From contig MCFL01000017.1 in assembly GCA_002102555.1 (NCBI GenBank), forward strand, positions 62,001 to 126,000: a DNA stretch of 64,000 bases, in the 5' to 3' direction. The notes beneath the pieces are model-generated. The model ran no database searches. It was given only the letters and a program-made list of their open reading frames with translations, and was not told the origin of the DNA. Positions within the stretch are counted from its first letter, which is position 1; every line of letters starts with the position of its first letter. The DNA comes from Catenaria anguillulae PL171. Taxonomy: Eukaryota > Blastocladiomycota > Blastocladiomycetes > Blastocladiales > Catenariaceae. Both the position numbers and the translations under genes were made by a program. This document shows positions 34,196 to 43,737 of this stretch, piece after piece.

Positions 34196-36609
34196 TTACA
34201 GTCCTGGCTCGCGCATCTCGGTATCAAACAATCGGTACTTGACCTGCCTCTCGACTACTGCCTCACCACCACTTGCCGTCTCGCCGCTCTCTCCTGCTGC
34301 TATCGATGGTGTTGCACATGCGGGAGGCGGTGCCAGGTAACTCTCAATGCACACATCACACCACACTTGATCTGCCGAGGGCTTTAGGCCCTCTGGTCGT
34401 ACCAACCCAATGCTCGAAATGGTTGCCTGGCCAGCAAGCACCTTGGCCTCCATATCCGCTGGAACAGTCGACATGCCAAACAAGACGTATGCGAGCCGTG
34501 CCAGCAATGAACGGGACGTGATGTGGTCAGTTGAAAGGCTACATACACAAACGAGAACGAACCAAGTGAGAAGTGGTACATATGTACACATGCACGATGA
34601 ATGAAAGTGAGTTGGGCATATGTACTCGGTGGGCACGAGGCCAGGAAACAACTTGACCCTGCCCAAATCCGAAGTGGACGAGGAAGAGGACGAGGACGTG
34701 GCGGGTTCGTTGACAAGGACATCAAGGGTGTCGCCGAGCTCGTCCACCAGCGTGAACACCATGCAGAATGCAAACGACGTGTGGGTTGATGAAGCGCACT
34801 TTGGGCACACTTGCTCCGTCTGTTTCAACCTGATACACGGATCCAAGTGTCAGCAATGACCAACACAATTCAGACTACTTTTGTATTGAGAAGCATGTGA
34901 CGTACATGACCATGCACGCTCGGCACATGCGACGGGTGCAGTTGACGAGCTTTTGAGGTAGCACCTTGGTAAAGCGCACGCGACATCGGTACTTGCCGTT
35001 GGGCTTGGGGGAGTTGAGAATGTCGGCCAGGCTGACGGGTGGAATGTAGGGATGCTTGATATCTATTGATGTGTACATAAATACTTTGTCAGAACGACAG
35101 TACCTACGGGCGAGCAAACAAAATGGAAACATGTAGACGCGCACAGGTAAATGACACGGGAACCGGTCGAATGACCGATTCAGCAGCTGCATTGGCATTG
35201 CTGACCATCAGTGCACCAATCCTCCTGCGCTTGGCCTCAACTCCCTCGGTCCCAATCTCTGGCATGCCCTCGGCCTCCAACTTGTCCATGAGCTGCTCGG
35301 CAACCACTGGCATGTTTTGCGTCTCCAACATGCGACTCCGGCGCTGCATCAACGGCCTGCACCGCTCATCCTCCCGACTCACCACCTCCATCCGCGGCAA
35401 CCCAGCGCTACATTGCTTGTTGCCCCTCGAGCCTTGCATCTTCAACTCAAACCTCTCCATGCTGCCCGACACGGCCTTTGCCGCCCTGCAATTGCGCACA
35501 AGCACCAGTGTTCCGGCGCTGCAGTGTGTCTCGGCAAAGTGCTTGTGCTCGTCAAACAGCAACATGGGTATGAGTGTGTGCGGGTCGAGCAGCACGCCCT
35601 GGTGGTCGTGCACGACAGGTGCATTGGCGCCAAATGTGTGCTGAAACGTGCCGATTTCGGCAATTGATTTGGCAGAGTAGTCGGTCACGAGAGCAGTCAT
35701 GAAGGTGTCGCCCGGAAAACCTTTCACTTGGACAATTTCGACAATCAGGTCGTAGAAGCAGTTGGTTTGCGTGGTGGCAATGGACGGGTGAATCGGTCGT
35801 GCTTGTGCGATCGATGCCGAAGAAGAAGAAGAAGAAGAAGAAGAAGAAGAAGCTGCTGCTGCTGCTGCTGGTGGTGGTGGTGCTGCATACTGGTGTGCTG
35901 CGGGCGGGCGAAAAACGGGACGTGGAGGCGGCATGACTACCTGCGTCATGCCGATCTGACTGAATCCGGCCAAGTTGGCTGCATGAGTCTGCGACCACCA
36001 CCATTCACGCAACGCATTGACCTTGGCTTGATCTCCTGCACCACACAGCAACAGAGGTGTGACGCCCTTGATGCCAACAGGCCGTGCCTCAATCTCGGGC
36101 GACGACGAGCCCATCGTGACAGACATGGAAACATAGTCGTTTGACCCAACAATGAGCATGGAATGCGTGTTTGTGGGTGTGCAAGTGACTGTGGCAGACT
36201 TGATGCGCACAATGGAACCCTCGACGAGCAGCTGGGCAGCACGGGCAAAGTCCTGAGGCTGGTGGCGAAACAGCATGAGCGTCGTGTAGGGTGCCGAGCG
36301 TGGTAGCGAGCTGTCTCGCAGACACAGCTTGATCTGTGCATGGCCCTTGCGGTTGAGTGTCGGGATCGTGTTGGATTCGACCTGGACCACGGCCAGGATA
36401 TTGACCTTTGTGTACTGGCGCAAGCTCGGAATCGCAGCCAGCGGCGTGTATTCCAGATCCATTGTTGTCGTCGCGAGCGATGACGAGTCACTGTTTGGTT
36501 TGGCCGGAGGCTGAAGTAGCGGATGCGCTGGTGCTCGAGGCGGAGGCGGCGGAGGTGGTGGAGGGGCCAGCGACGTCAAGGCCCAAGTTGTTGGGTTGGG
36601 TGCAGCCAT
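34196..36609 (-). CDS. POT1: Protection of telomeres protein POT1, copy B
   Basis: Four exons mirror copy A: 36609-35145, 35062-34906, 34829-34626 and 34538-34196, giving about 722 residues. All POT1 blocks are intact: OB1 with YTPLAAIPSLRQYTKVNILA, OB2 with CFYDLIVEIVQVKGFPGDTF, the CRAC/CPKC pairs and the terminal KYRLFDT. It differs from copy A by shorter poly-Ala/poly-Ser runs, leader changes, and substitutions such as QHTFGAN for QFTFGAN and NKQCSAG for NKQWSAG. The third intron has no in-frame stop here, so an unspliced reading frame stays open, unlike copy A. Both copies appear functional. Confidence 0.93.
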
Positions 36610-36745
36610 GACTGCTTATTGCATCGAGTATTTACTACGTTTGAACTATTGACATGATGTGTTTTCTAATGACGAATACGAACAATTAATACTATGATTT
36701 CTAATCCATTTATCATACAGATGAATATTTCGTGTCTCACGACAT

Positions 36746-38926
36746 TCATGAAGAGCTGGACAACAAGTCGACCGACGACTTGACGGCTGGCAGTGCCAAC
36801 CCGCTCCGCTTCCACCACTTGTTGACCTTGGCATAGTGTGACACCTTTGACGTCTCCATCGCCGCTCCTGTATACTTGAGTTCCAATCCCGACTGGAACC
36901 ACCACGTCAAAATGTCTGTCCGCCCCTTGATGCTCGCTTGATCCATGGTTGCCTCTGTGTACTCGAGCTCCAATCCGCTCAAGAACCACCATTCAAGAAC
37001 ATCTGTATGGCCACTCGCGCTGGCCAAATCCATGGCTGTCTCATCGTACAACAGCTCAAGCCCAGACTCGTCCCACCACTCCAACAAATCCACGCGACCA
37101 CTCTCGGATGCCTTGGCGAGCGCACGCTCCGTGTACGCAAATGGTAACGAGTCAAAACGCTCTGCCCACCACTGCAATGCGCCGACATGGACGCATTCGT
37201 CAATGATCTTGGTGTCTTTTGTTGCTGGTAGGCCGAGCCGCTCGCACTTGTCGAGCAGCGAAATGAGGCCGTTGCTGAACGCATGTGCCCAAGCTTTGGC
37301 CGCCATCACCTCCAGCAAATCGGGTCCTGCATTGGTCATCCACCAGTCAACCATGCCGTGCTTGTCGTCGAGCAACGCACAAAGTAGTGCCCGCTCGGCG
37401 CGCATGGGCAAGCCTGAGTCTGTCCACCAAATGAGCACTTGGATATCCTCAGCACTCGACGCGCGATCCAATGGCACGGCCGTGTACTTGAGTTGGAGCC
37501 CGCGCTCGAAATGCTGGTTCCTCCACCAATCCATCATTTTTCTATCCTGTTGGAAATCCATGGCTTTTGTTGAGTACTTGAGTTCGAGTCCGGAGTTGAG
37601 CCACCAGTCCAACACTTTATGGTCAGGCGCCAAGTCCATCGCTGCCTCAGTGTACTTGAGCTCCAGTCCCGACGTGCGCCACCAATTTAGAACTTCGAGG
37701 TTCCCGTGTTGGCTGGCGAAATCCATGGCATCCTGCGAATACTTGACATCGAGGCCCGAAGCGCATAACCAGTCGAGAATGCGAATCGTGTGCGGGCCAT
37801 GCGCACCTGCGTAATTGAGCGATGCTTGCACACTACCAACAGCTCTGCGTTTCCACAAATCGAGTACCGCCACTGGGTCATTGCACTCGCTTGCCCAAGC
37901 GACCAAATCCGTAATCTCTAAGTCCCATGGCTGCCCATGGTCAAACCACCACTCCAACACGTGCAAATGCGACTTGCGAATCGCCTCGCGCACAATGAAT
38001 GAGCCGTTATCCTCGACCATGTCCTTGTACATGTCGCCGCCATCCACCAGCGCTTTCAGCATGTCAAGCAACCCGCGCGTCCCAACCACCTGCATTAGTC
38101 GCGAGGACCATCCGCGGCGTGCGAGGGGATCGGGAATGTACTTGTCCCACTTTGGCAGGTTGCGCGTGGCACTGCGCTCCAGCATCCCAACATGGTACCT
38201 GGAGCGGATCCATCGGAGGGCAAGTGCTTTGTGTCCCGTGCACACGAGCTCGGCCACGCCCACGTCTGTCATGGCGCCAGTTGCGGGTCGCCCTGGGGAA
38301 AGCATCTCGCTTTTGCACGCATTGCCCACCACGTCCGGGTGATCCACGAGCCACGCAATTGCATCAACGGACGCTTTTCGGACGGCGCGACTGAGTGGAT
38401 CGGTCGGCTCGACACTGCGCTTGCCGTCCTCGGCCGCCGCCGTGGCCGACACAAGCAATGACTCGCTTGCCACTCGCCAACCGCGCACTTTGGCCCACCA
38501 ATCCAACACCTTAACCTGGTTTGCAGCCACCGCGGCCCAAAACACTCGTTTGCCATCGGGCGACTCGGGATCAAGAACCTTGAAGCGGGCAAACAAGTCG
38601 AGTGTGTGCAGATCGCCTCGCTCGGCGAATGACGTGAACTTGGGCGGGCATCCCCGGGTGGCAAGCGCAACGCGGATCAGGTGTGTCGAGGGAAAAGCTG
38701 CCGTCAAGCAGGCGTGAATTGCTTCGATCAGGGATGACTTGTCGGGGGCAGCGTGGATGGAGGCGGCGTGGCGCATGGCGGCCGACAGTAGCGGTTCCAG
38801 CAGGTCAAAAGGAACAGCCTTGGACCCAGAAGCGGCCGTCGGCAGGTCGAGGCCGAGGTCAAGGCCGCGCATAGCGCCAGACAGGGCGGATAGGGTTGGC
38901 GATGGAATGGTTGATTGACTGTTCAT
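36746..38926 (-). CDS. WW-containing ankyrin-like repeat protein 1
   Basis: An intronless ORF of about 726 residues from ATG 38926; an in-frame ATG at 38986 is less likely. The N-terminus has PFDLLEPLL, an F-box-like short helix, followed by many units of about 27-30 residues with the pattern V-L-x-W-W-x-x-S-G-L-E-L-K-Y-T-x-x-A-M-D-x-A-S. This is the two-helix layout of ankyrin repeats, with a signature Trp-Trp in each unit. Function is unknown; such proteins may bind partners for ubiquitination if the F-box is real (inference). It is head-to-head with its paralogue at 39219. Its C-terminal roughly 75 codons lie within duplication arm B and have been copied to 19.2 kb. Confidence 0.85.
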   Translation of the reverse strand: MNSQSTIPSPTLSALSGAMRGLDLGLDLPTAASGSKAVPFDLLEPLLSAAMRHAASIHAAPDKSSLIEAIHACLTAAFPSTHLIRVALATRGCPPKFTSFAERGDLHTLDLFARFKVLDPESPDGKRVFWAAVAANQVKVLDWWAKVRGWRVASESLLVSATAAAEDGKRSVEPTDPLSRAVRKASVDAIAWLVDHPDVVGNACKSEMLSPGRPATGAMTDVGVAELVCTGHKALALRWIRSRYHVGMLERSATRNLPKWDKYIPDPLARRGWSSRLMQVVGTRGLLDMLKALVDGGDMYKDMVEDNGSFIVREAIRKSHLHVLEWWFDHGQPWDLEITDLVAWASECNDPVAVLDLWKRRAVGSVQASLNYAGAHGPHTIRILDWLCASGLDVKYSQDAMDFASQHGNLEVLNWWRTSGLELKYTEAAMDLAPDHKVLDWWLNSGLELKYSTKAMDFQQDRKMMDWWRNQHFERGLQLKYTAVPLDRASSAEDIQVLIWWTDSGLPMRAERALLCALLDDKHGMVDWWMTNAGPDLLEVMAAKAWAHAFSNGLISLLDKCERLGLPATKDTKIIDECVHVGALQWWAERFDSLPFAYTERALAKASESGRVDLLEWWDESGLELLYDETAMDLASASGHTDVLEWWFLSGLELEYTEATMDQASIKGRTDILTWWFQSGLELKYTGAAMETSKVSHYAKVNKWWKRSGLALPAVKSSVDLLSSSS

Positions 38927-39218
38927 GTTTGCATTGAGGATCCACATAACACTGTTATAGGAAATTTCGATCGCAGGCGAGCGCAATAGCGAGAGAGAGA
39001 GAGAGTGCGTGTATCCACAACGACGTTATTATTTACATTGCGCCTAACGTGCCATCGCCCATGAGGGACCGAGGGCGGGACCGTGGGACGTTGTGAACGG
39101 GGTGGATAATGGATTGCGCGGTCGCGACTGGACACTGCAAACACGGGCCGGGTGCAAACAGACACCCCAGCGCCCAGCACAGCGACAGACAGCGCCTACA
39201 AGGCAGGCAATTCCATTT
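38927..39218. promoter_or_regulatory. Divergent promoter of the WW-repeat gene pair
   Basis: About 290 bp between the start codons of two paralogous genes transcribed outward. It includes a GA dinucleotide run near 38992-39004. No specific site is recognised. Confidence 0.5.
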
Positions 39219-41396
39219 ATGCGATTCAATGTAAATAACCTGATGAAATCACTTCCTGCGCTCACCGCCATGGCCCAACTGTCAGTCACTTCCGCCACGG
39301 CTACGGCGCCGCCCGAGCTGCCTTTCGACCTCATCGACCCAATCCTCATGTACACGTTGCGGCTGTCCTTCTCGCCCGCCCACCCCGACCGCGTTCACCA
39401 ATGCCTTTGCATCTCGCCACCGTCCACGCAAATCCTTCGTGCGGCCCTGCAGTGGCTCGGCTACCCGTCGGCCACCACTCTCGCACGCAACGGCGACATT
39501 TTCGGTCTTGAGCTGCTCTTGCGATTCAAGCAACTTGAACCAACCAAGAGCGCGGGCTTGTTTTGGCACGCTGTGGCGTATGACAAAGTCGAGGTGCTCG
39601 ACTGGTGGACGAGCACGAAAGAGTGGCCCGTGCCTTCCCAGGGCGGCGATGACGTTGCCGTGTGCGGTAACCCGTATCCCGTATCCGAGGCTATTGCTCG
39701 CCGCTCAACAGCGGCCATTGACTGGCTGATCGACCACCCGGATCTCGTGCACCATGTTTGCGCCGCCGACCCCACGACCAAAGTGGGCGCCATCAAGGAA
39801 GCATGCGTAGCCGATATGCTGGTCAACGGAATGCGCAAACAAGCGCTGCGGTGGATTGATGCGCGGTACCACATTCTGGCGGGCGAATCGAGCGTCGCCG
39901 GCATGACGACAGCAAAGTTTGCCAACGGGAAAAAGGTCAAATGGTTGTCACCACTGATGCAGGTTGTGAGCGAGCACGGGTTGACCAACGTGTTGGATGC
40001 GCTCGAGGCAGCGGGCGACACATACGTCGGCATTCTTGGAAGCAGTACACGTTTGGTCCTCATGCACGCCGTGCAAGTCCCACAGCTCGATATGCTTGAG
40101 TGGTGGTTTGATCCAAAGCGCACACGCACATTGTTTGCGGATGCGCTGTTTGATTTCGTGGCGTGGGTGTGCGAGTCTCGATCGCCAATCGAGGTGCTCG
40201 AGTGGTACAAGGCCAAGCACACGACCGGTGCCTTGGCTTCGAAATTGCCGCTCAAGTACGACAGCGCCAGCGCACAGGGGAACGTTGCCGTCATGGATTG
40301 GTTGCTCCGCTCAGATCTGCCCGTTTCGTATACGTCGAATGCCATGGATTTCGCGAGCCAGCAAGGTGCCGTGGCATCTCTCGAATGGTGGCGCACATCT
40401 GGCTTGCCGCTCAAGTACACCGAGGCCGCCTTGGATCAGGCGCCCAACGCGCAAGTGCTCGAATGGTGGCTCAACTCGGGACTCGAGCTCAAGTACACGA
40501 TCAAGGCTTTGCACTTTGCACGCAACTTGAAAGTGTTTGACTGGTGGAAAACTCGGCACAACGAGCGCGGGCTCGAGCTCAAGTACACGTCGGATCTCTT
40601 GGATCGCGCGTCGGCCGAAGAGGACTTTGTCATTCTCAACTGGTGGCACGAGTCTGGCCTCAAGATGAAGGCCAAGCGGGCCTTGATCACGGCGTTCGCG
40701 GCAAGCAAGCACCAAGTTGTTCAGTGGTGGATGACCAATGCCGATGCAGAGCTGCTCAACGAGTTGGCGGTCGAGACGTGGGCAGAGTCTTTCCGGGATG
40801 CGCGGCACTTGCACTGGTGCGAACATTCCAGGTTGCCGGTGCCCAACGACCCGCGCATTATTGACGAGTGTGGGAACGCGGAGTCGTTGAGGTGGTGGGC
40901 AGAGCGCTTCGACAAGTTGCCATTCACGTACACGGAGCGTGCGCTGGCCAAGGCATCAGAGAGCGGGAGGGTTGATTTGTTGGACTGGTGGGACCAATCG
41001 GGACTCGAGCTGTTGTACAATGAGACGGCCATGGATCTGGCGAGCAGTCGTGGGATGGCGGACGTGCTCGAGTGGTGGTTCTTGAGCGGGTTGGATTTGG
41101 AATATTCCGAGGCGGCGGTTGATGAAGCAAGCGCCAATGGGCATGTCAAGGCACTCACGTGGTGGCTCAACTCGGGTGTGGATCTCAAGTATAACGAGGC
41201 AGCGTTGGACAAGGCCAGCATCAATGGTCACGTCAAGGTGCTCAAGTGGTGGGTGCGCAGCGGGCTGCCGCTCAAGTACTCGTACAAGGCTGTTGAAGCT
41301 CTCTATTCACCTCGCGAACGCACGCTTCAGTCGGATGAGACGCTGCGGTGGTGGAACGAGTCTGGGCTCGTACTTCCTTCCAAGTCGACCCAGTGA
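39219..41396 (+). CDS. WW-containing ankyrin-like repeat protein 2
   Basis: A single exon of about 725 residues starting MRFNVNNLMKS; an ATG at 39093 would add a leader that looks non-coding. The same architecture as its neighbour: ELPFDLIDPIL (F-box-like), then roughly 15 units such as SLEWWRTSGLPLKYTEAALD and VLEWWLNSGLELKYTIKAL. Alignment by eye shows matching order of units with the minus-strand gene, including degenerate ones lacking a full Trp pair. This implies duplication of the whole gene followed by divergence. Function is unknown. Confidence 0.85.
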   Translation: MRFNVNNLMKSLPALTAMAQLSVTSATATAPPELPFDLIDPILMYTLRLSFSPAHPDRVHQCLCISPPSTQILRAALQWLGYPSATTLARNGDIFGLELLLRFKQLEPTKSAGLFWHAVAYDKVEVLDWWTSTKEWPVPSQGGDDVAVCGNPYPVSEAIARRSTAAIDWLIDHPDLVHHVCAADPTTKVGAIKEACVADMLVNGMRKQALRWIDARYHILAGESSVAGMTTAKFANGKKVKWLSPLMQVVSEHGLTNVLDALEAAGDTYVGILGSSTRLVLMHAVQVPQLDMLEWWFDPKRTRTLFADALFDFVAWVCESRSPIEVLEWYKAKHTTGALASKLPLKYDSASAQGNVAVMDWLLRSDLPVSYTSNAMDFASQQGAVASLEWWRTSGLPLKYTEAALDQAPNAQVLEWWLNSGLELKYTIKALHFARNLKVFDWWKTRHNERGLELKYTSDLLDRASAEEDFVILNWWHESGLKMKAKRALITAFAASKHQVVQWWMTNADAELLNELAVETWAESFRDARHLHWCEHSRLPVPNDPRIIDECGNAESLRWWAERFDKLPFTYTERALAKASESGRVDLLDWWDQSGLELLYNETAMDLASSRGMADVLEWWFLSGLDLEYSEAAVDEASANGHVKALTWWLNSGVDLKYNEAALDKASINGHVKVLKWWVRSGLPLKYSYKAVEALYSPRERTLQSDETLRWWNESGLVLPSKSTQ

Positions 41397-42278
41397 TTCA
41401 CACCTTTGTTTCCGCCTTAAATGTTTAGAATTTCTCTCGTTCTTCATAAAAGTCGATCATCATCTGAAATCCCTTGGAAGGACAGGACGGGTCATCACTT
41501 GGTAGCTTCCATCCATGTAATCAATGGCCAGGAACGGTTACAAACCATCATAGTGACAACATGTTGTTGAGCTCAGCATCATATCACTGCCCGAGTCTCT
41601 GTCGGACTGCTCCACTGCTCTATTCATTGTCACACACAATTTCCATGGCACAGACACCAATATGATTCCTACTTTCTTTCCCCACCCAGAGTGATACCCA
41701 GAGCGCTCGAATTGCCCCGAAGTGATTGATTGACCACAGTGCACGGGTATCGGATGGGCTGTGTATGGTTAGGAATGAGTCCTGATATATCGTCGCTTGG
41801 CAAATGATGAGCCTTCAAGAAAGTCAAGTGACAATTTACTAACGGAACAATTTCAGCGACATTTGTCTCACGATCAACGACCCGTGACAAGGAAGATCAC
41901 GCGATTTCTTGCCCTCCTTTACATGCCTGGCATCCATGCGTGCGCAACGAGGGCAACCGGCGTCTCGGTATGGCACAGTATTGCGCCAAAGGCAAACGCA
42001 AAGGCGCAAATCCCACCTGCACCGCATTGCGCAGCAGCACGGCGTATCTGATCCATTTGCGTGAGGGTTGATGCCAATAGTCCGCCTGACTTAGAGGTAG
42101 CTCAAGCGGGCAACCAGCGCGATTGTGCCAGCAATCTCCACTCGCGCCGGGTGGGCATGTGCAGGCGGAAGCCTACAAAAACCAAGGGCGCCCTCGATTC
42201 TCAAACACGTCAAGACCATAACCAGCACGACATCTCATTCTTAGATCTAGAAGTCGCAGCAGTACTAGCCATTCCGCC
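41397..42278. other. Intergenic region
   Basis: About 0.9 kb between the WW-repeat gene and the protease. No gene or RNA is recognised; ORFs present look random. Confidence 0.5.
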
Positions 42279-43634
42279 ATGAAGTCGCTCATTCTCTTCT
42301 TTGCCCTCATCAACCTGATTGCGGCTGCCCCAACCAGCGCCGACAACTCGGCCAACAAGTTCATTGTCACACTCAAGCCCACAGCCAAGACCACCACGTT
42401 TGCTCGCTCCTTGCACGCCGAAATCCAACGCGAATCCGTCCAGACGAGGTCGATCGCATCTGCCATCACCCATGAGTACTCGATCGGTGACTCATTCACT
42501 GGATTTGCCGGCACTTTTTCGCCCGCCCTGGTTGCCCGGCTTCGCACCAACCCGAACGTTGCCTTGGTCGAGCCCGATTTGCCCGTGTATGCAATGGGGG
42601 TTCAGACCAACGCTTCCTGGGCGTTGACGCGCATTTCGCAACGTGCGAGGCAGTTGCCCGGGCCGTACGTGTACCCCGATAGCGCTGGGAGCGGTGTTTC
42701 GGTGTATGTGCTCGACACGGGGGTGCAGGCGACGCATCCTGACTTGGAGGGTAGGGTCAAGTATGGCTGGAAGGCAAATGCGGCGTGGAATGACGAAGAT
42801 GGTGCGTTACCTTTGACCGACCACTATTTCACATGTCACGGCTCACAGATTGCATCTCCAGTCTTGGGCCACGGCACACACGTCGCGGGCGTCATTGCCT
42901 CGAAAACCTATGGCGTTGCCAAGAAATCCAGCATTGTTTCCGTTAAAGTCTTGGGCGACAACGGCGCCGGCTCTACGTCCAATGTCCTCGCCGGTCTGCA
43001 GTTTGTCACCCAGCAAGCGCGCGCAGCCGGGCGTACAGTCGTAGCCAACTTGTCGATTGGCGGTGGCAAGACCCAGGCACTCAACGACGCCGTTGCAACC
43101 GCGGTCCGTGCTGGTGTTGTTGTCACCGCGGCGGCGGGCAATGACAACTCGGATGCGTGCAACTTTAGCCCGGCGAGTGAGCCGTTGGCATTGACAGTGG
43201 CAGCCTTGGATTCGGTTGAGGACAAGTTGACAACGGTGACAAACTTTGGCCGGTGTGTCGATGGTACACATCATTCACTCATGTGATGATTTTCATCGCA
43301 CTCTTGATCCTCAACATTGCTTCACAGTGGTCGCTCCTGGCTCCAAGATCGTCAGCACGTTCCCTCCGAGCCGGGAGTACATGCTTCAAGGAACGTCGCG
43401 GGCCGCTCCTCATGTTGCAGGCGCTGCTGCCTTGATTCTCGGCGAACAGGTTCGTTCCTGGCTCCACGCTCGTGGTTGTTCTGCCCCTAGTTGCTGACCG
43501 ACTTGATGAATGCTTGACACCAGCCCAACTTGACGCCAGCTCAAGTCGCCCAGCGTGTTGTTGACAGGTCAACAAAAGGGTTGCTGACGGGCAATTTGCG
43601 CGGGACGCCCAACCGGATCTTGTACACCTTGTAA
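42279..43634 (+). CDS. Secreted subtilisin-like serine protease (proteinase K type, S8A)
   Basis: Four exons, 42279-42801, 42862-43263, 43328-43449 and 43524-43634, give about 385 residues. A signal peptide (MKSLILFFALINLIAAAP) is followed by an I9-type inhibitory propeptide (KFIVTLKP...NPNVALVEPD). The catalytic triad is complete: Asp in VYVLDTGVQATHPDL, His in GHGTHVAGVIA, and Ser in LQGTSRAAPHVAGAA. Intron 1 sits just before the active-site His. The oxyanion Asn is likely the N of AAAGNDNSD. Such proteases are secreted to digest external protein; in parasitic fungi they can act on host cuticle, which cannot be judged here. It is tail-to-tail with the ABC transporter, about 100 bp apart. 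Confidence 0.93.
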
Positions 43635-43737
43635 GTCGCCACCGAAAACGTCGGTCAAGAGCAAAGCTGAGGTCAATGTGTGCGGCTGTAAACGGATACA
43701 TGTGTGATCATTGCATTTCAAGATGAGCAATGTACAG

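Larger units (their letters stand above)
33127..36972 (-). repeat. Inverted segmental duplication, arm B (parental copy)
   Basis: About 3.85 kb matching the reverse complement of 19206-23059. Both genes that span its borders (32572-33170 and 36746-38926) are complete here and only fragments at arm A, so this is the source copy. The two arms flank about 10.1 kb of unique DNA. Confidence 0.92.

Noticed and set aside
19206-36972. The inverted arms as ends of a large transposon
   Set aside because: The arms carry host housekeeping genes with introns, the interior is ordinary conserved genes, and no transposase or target-site duplication is visible.
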